Below are positions 11,348 to 22,630 of a DNA stretch of 64,000 nucleotides, one piece after another; within the stretch, counting starts at the first letter, position 1; the number at the start of each line of letters is the position of its first letter. The notes beneath the pieces are model-generated. The model did no database searches. It was not told where the DNA came from and was given only the letters and a program-made list of their open reading frames with translations. The DNA comes from Isoetes taiwanensis (lineage: Eukaryota; Streptophyta; Lycopodiopsida; Isoetales; Isoetaceae): assembly GCA_021234155.1 (NCBI GenBank), contig JAJEKV010000001.1:26337189-26401188 (forward strand). Direction: 5' to 3'. Made by a program: the position numbers and the translations under genes.

Positions 11348-11524
11348 GGAATTGCACTTATCAACATGTACGAAAAATGCGGATGTCTCTTCTCGACATG
11401 CACTGCATTTCAGAAAATGCATGACCATGCTATAGTATCATGGAATGCCATGGCTGCAGCATATGCTCAGAATGGGCATGGCGAGGATGCACTTGAAATA
11501 CTATAGGAAATGCAGTTGATATTA
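11348..11524 (+). pseudogene. PPR (PLS-type) repeat fragment
   Basis: The frame from gga 11348 reads A-L-I-N-M-Y-E-K-C-G, then V-S-W-N-A-M-A-A-A-Y-A-Q-N-G and E-D-A-L-E, the unmistakable consensus of plant PLS-class pentatricopeptide repeats (organelle RNA-binding proteins). A TAG replaces the codon before E-M-Q, and no further repeats are found on either side. It is an isolated one-to-two-repeat fragment. Confidence 0.85.
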
Positions 11525-11584
11525 GATTCAGTTTCACAATCTCAAATAAAACCATGTTGATACAGATGTGGTAGATTCATCAAT

Positions 11585-12580
11585 GCCAGACTCATTCCGA
11601 TATCTCAGCATCATTGCATTTCAGGACCCCAGGATTAAGTTCTACCAAAATATACACCCAGTACCTCGCTGGTTTCCCTAGGCGATGCTAGAAGCTAGAG
11701 TCACAGCTGATGTCTCATCACAACTGCAAAGATGGCATATGAAAATGAAGCTCTAATAAAGAAGGTTGTGGATGATGTATGGAAGGTCAACATATGTTCC
11801 TCTCCCACTCCTAACCAGTTATCCTTGCATCGTGCAAATCTAATCTGAATGTCAATTCTAAACTAACTCTTAACTCCCATTTTAGATGCATCTTGTGCAA
11901 TATTGTTCCTTCTATAACGATAAGGAATTTTGTTTTGTAAAACTTGGATATACTACTGTTGATCTTAATCCATATTTCTGTATTGCAGAATATCTCCATA
12001 TGAGTGCCACACAACTCTTCATCTACACAGATACGAAAGAAAATTCCAATGCCATTTTGGTAGCTTTTAGAGACACTGAGCCTTTCAACACCTATGATTG
12101 GGTCAAGGATTTTAACTTTGAACTTGTGGAACTTGATAATTTTGCCGCTCACACTGGTTTTCTTTCAGGATTATATAGAGCAGACGTGACTAAAGGTTTC
12201 TATTCATCTTTTCATGTCAACCAAAAGTAGAAGCCGGCTACCGAAAAGGATTTAGGCAAGTTCAAAACATCACAAGAGTAACCAAGCTCAACATAATGAT
12301 GCTTATAGTAGTGTCACAAAGATTATTGATGATCTCATTAAAGAACATCCCAATTCCAAAATATATATTACTGGCTATAGCCTTGGGGGCGCCCTTACGG
12401 CTATGCTGCCATGCCACATTCTCAAGGAGAAGATGATATCAACTGCAGACTCGAAGCTATCTACATCTTTGATCAACTTAGGGTCGGAGACTATGGCTTT
12501 GCGGGATTCCTCTATGAGAAAATGCAACATCATAGTAATGATGTTGGCCCTGGTAGGCCATTCAAACACAAAAGATTATA
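11585..12580 (+). pseudogene. Class-3 triacylglycerol lipase (OBL1-like) relic with introns
   Basis: Blocks typical of plant oil-body lipases occur in the right order. They are S-I-I-A-F-Q-D-P-R-I (from 11589), A-Y-E-N-E-A-L-I-K-K-V-V-D (from 11735, ending before a gtcaac donor) and M-H-L-V-Q-Y-C-S-F-Y-N (11886). After a tattgcag acceptor (exon from 11989) come M-S-A-T-Q-L-F-I-Y and V-A-F-R-D-T-E-P-F, then the nucleophile elbow G-Y-S-L-G-G with Ser codon 12379-12381. F-D-Q-L-R-V-G-D lies in yet another frame. Family F-R-G-T and F-G-Q-P are altered to F-R-D-T and F-D-Q-L. A stop at 12228-12230 and at least one frameshift near 12440 disable it. Preserved introns show an unprocessed gene copy rather than a retrocopy. 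Confidence 0.82.
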
Positions 12581-13540
12581 GTACAAGATAAAGCATAATC
12601 TATCAAAGGACAACAGAAGCTTGTTCAGAGAACAATGACAAGTCATGTGCTTATATGCACCTGAAACTCATGGCAATTCGCTAAATCAAATCATCCCATG
12701 CACAACGAATCCTTTAGAGCTTTCAATCACATAGTTATAGGTCTAGTTTTTTGAGAATTGATTATGATGTAGGCCAAGGCATCGAAATGCAATGAGTGTG
12801 AAAAGATAGAATCTACATAATGGAAATGAGAAAGTAAGGGAATGTACCTCTTGTCATTAGTTTTGAAGGTGGAGACCATGCAAATGCCTTATTTTTATGA
12901 AACCTCAACATTGACTTCTATTGGATTGGAGTCTTGGCTCCTAATTGAAACAAGTCTCCTTGTTCAAACAGGAACACAGACTCCTGATGTTGTTGCACCC
13001 ACATATGGATGCTAATGGGGGGTCTTCACGTAACTTCCACGTGTTACGAACCACACTCTTTCTCAATATTGTACACATCCTAAATCTTGAGCACGTCATC
13101 ACTACATATACTTTCCTTGCCATGCACATCAAGTTCAATCTTCACCTTTCCTCATGCATGTTCATACACTACGTGGTGTATGCCAATGCATGAGTTTTTC
13201 TCTAACTCACTCTTTCAATTCCTAGGAGATCCAAGGTGCTATCTTGAATTTGATTACTTTCTTTGGATCAACAAACTTACCATGACACCATGCAGATTCT
13301 TATAATCAAACCCATAATAGGCAACTTGTGAGACATTTGGGAGAAGATAGAGTTGTCTAATGGTGAAATGGCATTAACAGCCCCTGCTTACACTCTCTTC
13401 CCTCTCAATCCTCTTTCTGTGTGTGCCAGGTGGGCATGGTTCATCCTCAACCACATAAGTGTTTAATGCATTGTCCCGTGGGTCCATATGTGCACCAAAA
13501 TCTGTATTGAGCATTCAAATTTAGTGCATGTACCTAAAGC
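12581..13540. other. Intergenic; nothing recognised
   Basis: Short frames on both strands only, with no family motif, repeat or RNA gene that I can identify. Confidence 0.4.
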
Positions 13541-13875
13541 ACTTACATCTACAAATGAAAGTTACATCTAAAATGAAAGTTAGTGTATGGAATTGCTTTG
13601 AATCCTATTAGCCTCTTTAAAACTACTAGAATGAATTCATATACAAACAATACAACCAAATTAGAGGATTTAGTTTCAGCAATGTATAGCTCTTCGAGCA
13701 GTGAAATTTAGTGCATGGAACTGTGCATTTACATCTACAAATGGAAGTTACATCTAAAAATAAAAGTTAATGCATAGAATTGCCCTGAATCCTATTAACC
13801 TCTTCAAAACTACTAGAATGATTTCATATACAAACAATACAACCAAACTAAAGAATTTAGTTTCAACAATGCATA
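13541..13875. repeat. Direct repeat, two ~145-150 bp copies
   Basis: 13541-13691 and 13731-13875 share 'acatctacaaatg', 'aagttacatctaaaa', 'aaactactagaatga' and 'catatacaaacaataca'. The period is about 190 bp and the copies differ at many positions. Confidence 0.75.
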
Positions 13876-14529
13876 CCTTTTAGCGTCAAATATGAGTCCT
13901 TTGTTGGTCTCCTTAACACCCTCTTTTTCTCTGAACTGCTTAAGTAGAAACTGCAAGGTGCCACATAGTTTTTTTGCTCTCCAAGAATGAAGTCTTGAAG
14001 CCAATTTGTCGGAAAGTAGCAGGTCCATACTAACAATTGTCCACCTCCTTGGATAGTAGGAATTTGATGCTCTTCGGAATACCAGTGGAGGTTGCTATGT
14101 TCAAACAAGGCCATTTGGTGGTTTTGGAGGGGGGGGGGGGTCCTCACAGTATTTTAGCCTGCAGCTTAAAATGGAAGCTTAGAGGTATGATATATACTGC
14201 CTAACAGAAATTTTTACTTCTGTACCTGTGCTATCTTCTCCTCCAACTTCAGCGGCTGCTCAAATTGTTCTCGATATGCAGCTACGAAGAGCCATTCCTG
14301 ACATGCAGCTATGAAGAGGCATTCTTGATAATTACAATGGAGATCCCAGAGGGTGATCTCGAACCTTCCACATGTCAAAATTGTATTGCATGACCGTGCA
14401 TAGCCTAGCATATTCAAATAGGGCCATTCGTTAAGGTCGATGATCCGTTGTACAGCATTGACTCAAATCCATTCAGGGGTAAAGTAAATGGTGATCCTAG
14501 ATGAGGGGATATCTGCACTGGCCAATATT

Positions 14530-15035
14530 GGCCATGTAGTGGTGATCCCGAAGGACGAAATCACCGCTGATGTTTTGGTAATACCGAAGGCTAAGATCAC
14601 ATCTTGGTGATGATGGGATCACTACGATTGTTTTTTGGTGATCCTGAAGGCGGCGATTACCACGAACGATAGCACCGTTATCAGCCATATCTCGAAGATC
14701 TCAGAGGCCAGGATCACGTCTTGGTGATTTCAGAGGACGGGATCACCACAGATTTTTTTAGTGATCCCAGAGGTATCACCACAGACGGCAGTACCATTGT
14801 CAGCCAGGTGTCGGGGATCGTGGAGAGTGGGATCACGGCTTGGTGATTCTAGAGGAGGGGATCACCACGGATTTTTTTGGTGCTGCTGGAGGAGGGGATC
14901 ACCCTGTACGGCGGCACCGTTACCAATCAGGTCTCGGGGATCGAGGAGGGCAATACCATTTGGTGATTCCGCCGAAGAAGGGGATCACCGCGGATTTTTT
15001 TGGTGATACTAGAGGCGGGGATCATCACAGACAAC
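14530..15035. repeat. Tandem satellite, ~124-bp unit, about four copies
   Basis: Units start near 14540, 14663, 14781 and 14907. Each contains GGTGAT-x-CC-GAGG followed by GGATCACC and a T7 run, plus a longer segment with 'gtcagcca' or a variant and 'tcggggatc'. The paired GGTGAT/ATCACC boxes make each unit self-complementary. The same boxes occur in the terminal inverted repeat of the element at 16363. A 12-13 base G run lies just upstream (14128-14140). Open frames over this array are by-products of the repeat. Confidence 0.8.
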
Positions 15036-16142
15036 CTGGATGCGACGGGACACTGGACGACCGAGATTGTTGTAGCATTCCTCATGTAAATCAGTATGGT
15101 GAAACAGAAAGTTGGCTTAGCTGACATTTTGCTCCCATCTCCAACCCCATGGTGACATATGTCAAAGTTTCTAACTCTGAAAGTGGACTAAAATCGCACT
15201 ACACTAAAGAATTGTGCGGACAAGTTATTTTTTAGAATGCGTTCCATAATGAAGCCCAGAATGCACTCCAAAATGAAGCCCAAAATTTCACTACAAATTA
15301 TTTTAACAAGTCATTGACATTGAGGAATTTATAGTGATTCAATAGAGTCAAAAGTTCAGATTTTCCTTTACACTTAAAGCTTTACAAAAGGCCAAGATTT
15401 GGACTTCAAAAGGACAAGATTTGGATCGTCTCCTTGATCCAAGAGGCCCTCTACAACTCCCATTTCCTGAGTTATATTTCGAACAAAGGGGGATTTCTAT
15501 GAGAAAGAATACCAAAGGATTGTGATATGTGAGATCTTCTTGACCTTCAGACGGTATTCCAGCCATAACCAACTAGAATAGCACAAAAACTCTGAAAAAT
15601 ATGTGTCCAAAGCACAAAGGCAACAAAATGCCAGAAAATGTCGAGCCATTAGAAACTTTCGAAGACTAAGAACCTTGAAGAACTTGATAAAAGAAAGAAA
15701 CAATGTCAGTAATATAACACAGAAGCAAACGTAACAAGAAAACAAAGAAATTACCTAAAATCGAAGGATCTTTTGTGCAAATGCCAAACTGGATGGATCT
15801 TTTGTCCAAGCACCTTCAAATTGGCCAAAATATCAGGATCTTTACCACTATTAGCTGCTTATACAAGAACACAGGTCAGAAGAAGAAAAGAACCACGCAA
15901 TACTTCCGCACAAGCGCCAAAATCGTGTCCTAGGCGCCAAAAACCCTCAGCAACGGTCTCGAAGCACTCCAGCAACAACTTTCAAGCACTCCATTGAAGC
16001 AGCGCCACAACCGGAGGTGCCATAGCCGGAGACGGCCGGAGATGCAGAAGAAGAAAGAAAGGAAGGAAAAATTATGGAGTGCCACTTTTATATGGTGACG
16101 TGGCAGAATGCCAGCTAAGCCAACTTTTCGTTAGGCCAAGGC
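15036..16142. other. Intergenic; nothing recognised
   Basis: Only short open frames on both strands, none with a recognised motif. The segment 15960-16060 is GC-richer and could be an exon or transposon remnant, but nothing decides it. Confidence 0.35.
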
Positions 16143-16247
16143 CCCTTGGGCTATTTTCTGGCCTGTCAAGGTGGCCTCCGCGGTCCGCGCATCGGCCATC
16201 TTTCTAGCGCGGAGGCCACCTTTTCAGGCCAGAAAATAGCCCAAGGG
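16143..16247. repeat. Long hairpin: 40-bp inverted repeat, 25-base loop
   Basis: The arm 16143-16182 is the reverse complement of 16208-16247 with 38 of 40 positions matching. The arm begins cccttgggctattttctggc. The loop is 16183-16207. It would form a very stable stem in RNA or single-stranded DNA. It may be a foldback transposon or a source of a small-RNA precursor. Confidence 0.88.
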
Positions 16248-16362
16248 ACCTTTCCCTTATACAGAAGGGCTCTCAACGAGTTCCGTTTCGAAATAGTGGG
16301 TATATCGGAAGCCAGTATTTGCATCACCAAAACCAGGGTAAGAATATCTTCACCCTATTATG

Positions 16363-18295
16363 GGGGTGAAGATAAAGTTTGGTGATTCCGCGGCAGAGAT
16401 ATCCCTTCCGGCGGAATCACCACAAAAAAATTTCGTCTCGTGGAATCACTCGCCCAAACTGCGCAGTAACGCAGTAACTGCGCATTTTAAGGGCAAATTT
16501 TTGCCCTTTTGAAACTGGCTGAATCCGGAGGCGCTCGATCTGATTTTTGGTTTTATTGATTGCAAGCCAATTTCCAGAATTTGGGATGGTCGCAGGCGGA
16601 GGTTTGACTGGCAGCTGAAGGGGCGGCCGGCTATGGCAGCTGGTGCCCTGTTGTTCTTGTAGAAGCGACGATGCTGGAGATGTTGGATGCACCCAGGGCA
16701 GGGTAAGACATGTTTTGAGCTGGCAAAAAAGGGTGATGTATGGAGCACTTCTCGGTGGTCGAGTTCCCCTGTTTTCTGCAGTGGAGTAGGCCTTTCCTGT
16801 GGTGCAGACCCTGCCTCTTTATCTCTAGAGCTTAATCATGTATGAGTCCCAATCAGTGCTGAGTCATTTCCTATCTAATAGTTGGATTTATCTTCTAAGA
16901 CGGCTGCACCACTGTGGCTGGGCCTTGCACTCACTGCAGGGCCATAATAGAGGTTCCTGCATATTGGATAGTAGTCACCAGCATTTTAGATTGAAAATAG
17001 GGGTTTCTGTGTTGATGTGCAGCCTTGCGAGCTTATTAGACTCAGTGATTCCATAAATATTTATGCAGTGCTATGAGTATAGTCTCTTGTTGTCTATTCA
17101 TCTGAGGCTTAGGAGTTAGTTTTACCCGAGGCTCTTAGACTGGTATATGCTATTCTTATTTTGACACTGCAGTATGGTCTCTTAGTAATACATAGATTTA
17201 TTAAGCCGGCATTTATGGATTGTTTTGTAGACCTCAGTACTGATGTCTTTGTTAGAGGGCATCTCCGTCTTGATGGAACTAGGGAAGTAATAAGCCGCTT
17301 TGTTTCAAAATGTTAGACTTCAGGTTATCTACATTTTATGTTATGCTGTGTAAGGGATACTTTTGAAACATGAGTTCTCAGTGGCCGCGATCTCTTGTCC
17401 CAATCAGGAGAAACTGGAGTAGAGGTGTTTACATTGATGGTGTGTAAGTATTGCTACATGCATGAGCAGGAGACGGGAGGCTCCTGATTATTGTGTACTT
17501 GATCCCATGAGGTGACAAGACTAAATGGGATTAGAGGAAGATGGCCTATTCTTTGTCTCTTTATTCCTATAGCCTTGGGTCCTTACAGAATAGGGAGCTC
17601 CAACCTCGCGCGGTTGGGAACAAGTTCTTGAAATGTTTGAATCCATGCTACTTTCGGAGGAGGAGCTTCAGGAGCAGATCATTGGCATGCTTAGAAGACT
17701 ATTTCAATGAAGCATTTCACTAAAGTTCAATTTTAAACTTAATATCTTGAGGCTGCCCTTTTTTTTGGAGGCAGAGGCATGTTAGCTTTTAGAGAAACAT
17801 TTTGCAGGAAAGGGCAGAACCTTTTTCCATAGTACTTACTAGTTGGGAAGAGGTAGTGGCTATGGCCCCCATAGTACTAGCTATTTTGGAAGAGGTTGAA
17901 TTGGTTCCAACCAAGTACTACATTTGTAATGTAACTGCTCTCATGTTGGCTACTGAATACCCTCTGATAGGGGTCTTACAAAGCTTTGTAAAAAAATTTC
18001 CAATCAATAAAGCTTATCTTCTTACCTTCAAAAAAAAATAAAAAACAAAATAAATTTGGTTTTACATGGATGAACTCCTCTAATCCATCTCATTCCGACC
18101 CACATAGAAGTGATCCGAATCGATTTGGAGCTGGATCGGCCGAGGTATTCAAGCTCAAAGATCTAAGCAAAAACTGGTTAAAGGGGCAGATGCAGTCAGC
18201 GTGACTGCGCAATTACTGCACGATTTTGTTGATTCCTCTGGAAGGGATATTTTGCAACGGAATTACCAAAACCGGGGTAACTTTATCTTCACCCC
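16363..18295. mobile_element. Terminal-inverted-repeat DNA element split by a retroposon
   Basis: The left end (16363-16377, ggggtgaagataaag) is exactly complementary to the right end (18281-18295). The similarity extends inward for over 100 bases on both sides, with shared boxes such as 'atcccttcc', a gaatcacc-like box and 'ctgcgcagt'. Removing the inserted retroposon leaves an element of about 424 bp with long arms and no coding capacity, i.e. a MITE or foldback element. Target duplications were not resolved. Confidence 0.7.
16556..18054 (+). mobile_element. Poly(A) retroposon inserted in the TIR element, 10-bp target duplication
   Basis: The segment ends in an A-rich tail (about 18029-18054) preceded by caataaag, which looks like a polyadenylation signal. 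It is flanked by TTTGGTTTTA at 16546-16555 and at 18055-18064, a 10-bp target-site duplication. No protein domain is visible in its ~1.5 kb. The start region shares short words with the poly(A) element at 51470, suggesting one non-autonomous family. Origin (LINE-mobilised non-coding RNA or decayed LINE) is not decidable by eye. Confidence 0.65.
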
Positions 18296-18706
18296 TATGG
18301 TGTCTTTTTAGGTAAAGCTTACTTGTAGCTTCATTGGATATTGCAGCGCTCGGGCACATCCCCGTCTGTCATTTATGATATCTATTTACGTGGCAGGTCG
18401 TGGTGTATAGCATCGTAGGGCCAGCGCCCGTATGGCGGTATTCCAGCAATGGAATACGGCCGTCTGCCGGTGGAACAACGATGCGCCCTTGCACCTTACT
18501 GCCTAAAATCATGGACTCTGAAAATGCCCTGGATCTTCACAGTATCGCTGCTACGAGATCGCCCATGCCTCACACTCAGTTCCAGGTATTTGATCTGCCT
18601 GTTAACGCACCTTTATTAGACCATTCAAGTACGTTGTTGTTAGATCAAGCAAAGACCAAGTGAATTCTGGTGCCGATTGAAGTGCCTGGGACCTGAAGGG
18701 TTCAAT

Positions 18707-21595
18707 ATGGCCGGATCAATGATGGATTATTTGTTCCAGAAAAGTCTGGATGATCTGGTAAAAGGTCTTAGGGTGCAGACTATAGGTGAGGCTAGGTATG
18801 TGTCAAAAGCTATGGAGGAGATTAGAAAAGAGATGAAGTCTACTGATGCTCACACCAAATTTGTTGCTCTGCAAAAAATGGTCTATTTAAATATGCTTCA
18901 GGGTATAGATATGTCTTGGGCTTCATTTCATGTTGTGGAGGTGATGAGCATGCCTAATTTCAGTTATAAAAAGGTCGGCTATCTTGCAGCCACACAAAGC
19001 TTTCATGAAGGGACCGATGTACTTTTGCTTTTAGTCAATTTGTTGAGGAAGGATTTGGGAAGTAAAAATGAATATGAGGCTGGCCTTGCATTGAATTGTT
19101 TGTCACGCATTGCAACTCCTGACCTGGCAAGAGATCTGACTCCTGAGATATTTACAATGCTCACAAGCAGCCGAGCTCATCTGAGAAGAAAAGCTACTTT
19201 GCTTTTGTCTAGAGTGTTTCTGAAGTATCCAGATTCCAAGAGAGTTGCATTTAAGAGGTTGGTTGAAAGACTGGAAGACCCAGACATGCAAGTAGTCAGT
19301 GCTGCTGTTTCTGTATTATGTGAGTTGGCTAGTATAGATCCTAGGGAGTACTTGCCACTGGCACCAATACTCTGTAAGCTTCTAATGGATTCCACAAACA
19401 ATTGGCTTTGCATTAAACTTGTTAAGTTTTTTGGGTTTCTCCTTCCTGTGGAGCCCAGACTAGGTAAGAAGATTGTAGAACCAATATGTGAGCACATGAG
19501 GCGTACAGATGCAAAATCATTGCTATATGATTGTATAAAGACGGTATTGTCTGGATTGATGGACCATGCCGGAGCTGTCAGTCTAGCTGTGGAGAAACTG
19601 AAGGAGCTTTTGTCAGAGGATGATCCAAACTTGAAATATTTGGGCTTGCAAATGCTATTAGGATTTATGCCCAGATGTCCAGATGTAGTGGCCGATAATA
19701 AAAGTATGATTATGAAGTGCCTGAACAACGATGATCCAAGCATTCAGATGGGTGCTTTACGCTTGGTTATAGGTATGATTTCTGATGCCAACCTGGTTGA
19801 AACTATCCAGGTGCTTATGAAGTACATACATTCATCTGAACGTGTTTTCAGCAATGAGCTTATATCCACTGTGCTTTCTACATGCAGCAATGCATTCTAT
19901 GAGTTAGTTACAGACTTTTCATGGTATGTGATGGTGCTAGCAGACATTGCTAGAATTCCTCACAGTGAACATGCACACAAGGTGCATAGTCAGTTTATAG
20001 ATATTCGCTTGCGTGTCCCTTCTGTAAGAAAGGAACCTGTGAAGGTGGCACGCGATTTCTTGATTGATCTGGCATTATTAGGATGCCCCTACATTCATAG
20101 AGTCCTCTCTGCTGTAGCTTGGGTACCTGGTGAATTTGTGGAGCTATCAAGTAACCCATATGAGCTTATTGAAGCACTTTTGCAGCCACGTACAAAGCTG
20201 CTCCCAGTTTCCATACAGGCTGTCTATATTCATGCTGTATTAAAAGTTTTTGTGTTTTACGGGTCTGCCTTTCTGAACAAAGTAAATACAAGTCAGGTGT
20301 TGGAAAATCCACATTCCGTGGTGAATGACATTTCAGATAGTCAACTTGTCAATTCTAATGCTTTTCTGGAAGAGAGTTTGCCTGATAGAATGATAGATGA
20401 TAATAATGCTGGAAGCAGTTTGCAGTCGACAGGTGAAAGGATCAAGGACATAAAACTACAAGAAGAAGTGGCAAATATGGTTAGTGTGGGAACATTAATA
20501 GATGCAAATGATATTCCTTCCCTTGAGCAAGTAATAGAGCTTATTAAGCAAAATGTGAGCCCATTAGCTAAGAATGCTGATGTTGAAGTGCAAGAACGCG
20601 CAACTCAATTACTGAGCTTCGTTGGCCTTATTGAAAAAGTTGGAGAATCTGGACAAAGGGCAGGCAATGCAGTTTCACATGAATTGGAAACATTAAATTA
20701 TTTTACAGCTTTGCATGGCATTTTTAGCTTTAAAATGGGTCCTATGTCTTCTCAAGCACAGAACAGGCTCAAAGTTCCAGATAGCTTGGAGTTGATTGAC
20801 AACTTGGACGAGTTGCATTCTTTTATTAGTACAGATATGCTAGTTGAAAAAGCAGGTAGTTCTGCTGCTAGGCAACATGGTTTGGTAGATAAGGACAAGT
20901 CCATCGACAGTGCAGTCCTGTTGGCCCAACATCGCCAGAAACATAAGTCATTTTATTTGCCTAAAGATAAGGCAGATTTGCTGGATGTTGCACAAGGGGA
21001 CTTATATGGCGAAGCACAATCTCAATCAGCTAAACAGCACGCCTTGGAGAATACAGATGAGATGCTTCTTTGGAACAAACCACGACGACCAAGGGCACGT
21101 CCTGTAGTGGTCAAATTAGCAGATGAAACTGACACTAGGGAGCCTACGATTTCCAAGGTAGATTTAAAGAATGAGGTTCTCTCTAATGCTATTAAAGATG
21201 TCCTGGACCGCGAGAAGAATAGGCAGCAGACAACAAGGACGCTAAAACCTCCGAAGCATCATTCAAATGTGAACAAGCATGGAAGAAAGGATGCATGCCA
21301 AATAGAAAATTTATGTGACGAAGTGGTTAATCAAGATTTGTCTCAATCCTGTGAAGGTGATGTCATACAGTTGAAAAGTAAAGAGAGACGGCGAAAGCCT
21401 AGAAGACATGCACATACTAAACATGCTGAAATTTTAAATAATGTGGAAACTAGAGAGGATGAGAAAGTACTTTCTGCCGAACGAAAGATTGAGATACATA
21501 AAGGAAAGCAGCCAAGAAATCAACACAGACATCGAGCAAGAAGCCCTTTAAGAACAGCGCCACAGGCACTTACAATTCCAGACTTCCTCTTGTGA
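18707..21595 (+). CDS. AP-3 complex subunit delta (delta-adaptin)
   Basis: Large subunit of the AP-3 adaptor, which sorts cargo from the trans-Golgi/endosome to the vacuole. The frame is intact and intronless. The annotated start is ATG 18707 (M-A-G-S-M-M-D-Y-L-F-Q), matching the family's N-terminus; the open frame extends ten codons further up, but only from a TTG. The product is 962 residues. The adaptin trunk of HEAT-type helices fills roughly residues 1-580, with hallmark segments such as N-E-Y-E-A-G-L-A-L, D-L-A-R-D-L-T-P-E, E-P-R-L-G-K-K-I-V-E-P-I-C-E-H-M and A-K-S-L-L. The C-terminal third is a charged hinge with a very basic stretch (K-E-R-R-R-K-P-R-R near residue 895), as in plant delta subunits. 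Plant AP-3 delta genes are often single-exon, so lack of introns is not by itself a sign of retroposition. The TIR element and its retroposon end about 400 bp upstream, close to the promoter. Confidence 0.96.
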   Translation: MAGSMMDYLFQKSLDDLVKGLRVQTIGEARYVSKAMEEIRKEMKSTDAHTKFVALQKMVYLNMLQGIDMSWASFHVVEVMSMPNFSYKKVGYLAATQSFHEGTDVLLLLVNLLRKDLGSKNEYEAGLALNCLSRIATPDLARDLTPEIFTMLTSSRAHLRRKATLLLSRVFLKYPDSKRVAFKRLVERLEDPDMQVVSAAVSVLCELASIDPREYLPLAPILCKLLMDSTNNWLCIKLVKFFGFLLPVEPRLGKKIVEPICEHMRRTDAKSLLYDCIKTVLSGLMDHAGAVSLAVEKLKELLSEDDPNLKYLGLQMLLGFMPRCPDVVADNKSMIMKCLNNDDPSIQMGALRLVIGMISDANLVETIQVLMKYIHSSERVFSNELISTVLSTCSNAFYELVTDFSWYVMVLADIARIPHSEHAHKVHSQFIDIRLRVPSVRKEPVKVARDFLIDLALLGCPYIHRVLSAVAWVPGEFVELSSNPYELIEALLQPRTKLLPVSIQAVYIHAVLKVFVFYGSAFLNKVNTSQVLENPHSVVNDISDSQLVNSNAFLEESLPDRMIDDNNAGSSLQSTGERIKDIKLQEEVANMVSVGTLIDANDIPSLEQVIELIKQNVSPLAKNADVEVQERATQLLSFVGLIEKVGESGQRAGNAVSHELETLNYFTALHGIFSFKMGPMSSQAQNRLKVPDSLELIDNLDELHSFISTDMLVEKAGSSAARQHGLVDKDKSIDSAVLLAQHRQKHKSFYLPKDKADLLDVAQGDLYGEAQSQSAKQHALENTDEMLLWNKPRRPRARPVVVKLADETDTREPTISKVDLKNEVLSNAIKDVLDREKNRQQTTRTLKPPKHHSNVNKHGRKDACQIENLCDEVVNQDLSQSCEGDVIQLKSKERRRKPRRHAHTKHAEILNNVETREDEKVLSAERKIEIHKGKQPRNQHRHRARSPLRTAPQALTIPDFLL

Positions 21596-22630
21596 TCGTT
21601 TCTGGATATGATATAAATGGTCATGGCAATGGCATGTTGCAGTTTTTAAACCACATACCAATTTCTTTGTATATATTACTATCACATTCTTGACCAAGAG
21701 TTCTTCAAAAAGATAATTTTTGATCCTCTTTCTTATCATACAAAGTAATTTTATCCTAGACCAAGAAATAGATGCAGAATTTTCTTGAAAGCTTGCAAGT
21801 AATTCATAACCGAGAGTTTCAACAGTCAAACGTGCCTATTCTATTAACAAGGTTCTGTAGAAACTAGAACTAAAAGGGAACAAATTTAACGAGATTCAAT
21901 GATACGCTTGTACAATGGTGGTGGTGAAAATCAATAAATTGTATCTATTTGCATGAACCATTATTTCCATGCATATAAACATTTCCTAAAATATCTATTT
22001 AGCCTGATGGAAGCTTGTTTAATTGCTTTCCATTTAGTTTGTTATTTAACTCGTTATTTTTGGTATCCTGTATCAGCTTTTACGGTAACAAGAATTGCAT
22101 GTGTAAAATATGGTAGGGTACTGTGTCTTTAACATCGCTATATCAAGTTTTATCCATCTTTACAAACATACTCGGTGAGAAAGACCTTAATTGGCCATCC
22201 AAGTCATGGACTTTTATCCAGAAAGACATGTTTACTTTCCTCTATCAGCCGCTAACTAGAATTGATGGTTCTGCAAATTTACTATAAAATTTTGCTTTGG
22301 TGGCACGTAGGAATTCTTCAATCATTACAGAAGGGCATTTTGTAAAGACCCTCTGGCTAGATGCGGCCAGCAGTGAGCATCTGGCCTTTATTTGGAGCAT
22401 CAACGGGAACTTGGAATGCATCAGTCTATGATATTCTGAAATTGACAGCAGATATTATCAGGTAGAACGTATTCATAAAGATTGCGTTCAATCCCTTAAG
22501 ACACAGTATAATGCAACAGCTTGCAGTTTGGATGAAGCTGCCTCAATATTGTTGCTTGATTAAACAATAAATTGACAAAAAATTGCCTTATGTAGATCTG
22601 CAAGTTTGCAATATATATTCCTGATCATTT
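21596..22630. other. Intergenic between convergent genes; UTR sequence
   Basis: This lies between the 3' end of the AP-3 delta gene (+) and the 3' end of the RraA-like gene (-), so it should hold both 3' UTRs. It is AT-rich with no further coding motif or repeat that I recognise. Confidence 0.5.

Noticed and set aside
18400-18663. 87-codon frame just upstream of AP-3 delta
   Set aside because: No recognised domain. It probably lies in the 5' leader or promoter.
19177-19743. 188-codon minus-strand frame
   Set aside because: It is a shadow of the AP-3 delta coding sequence on the other strand.
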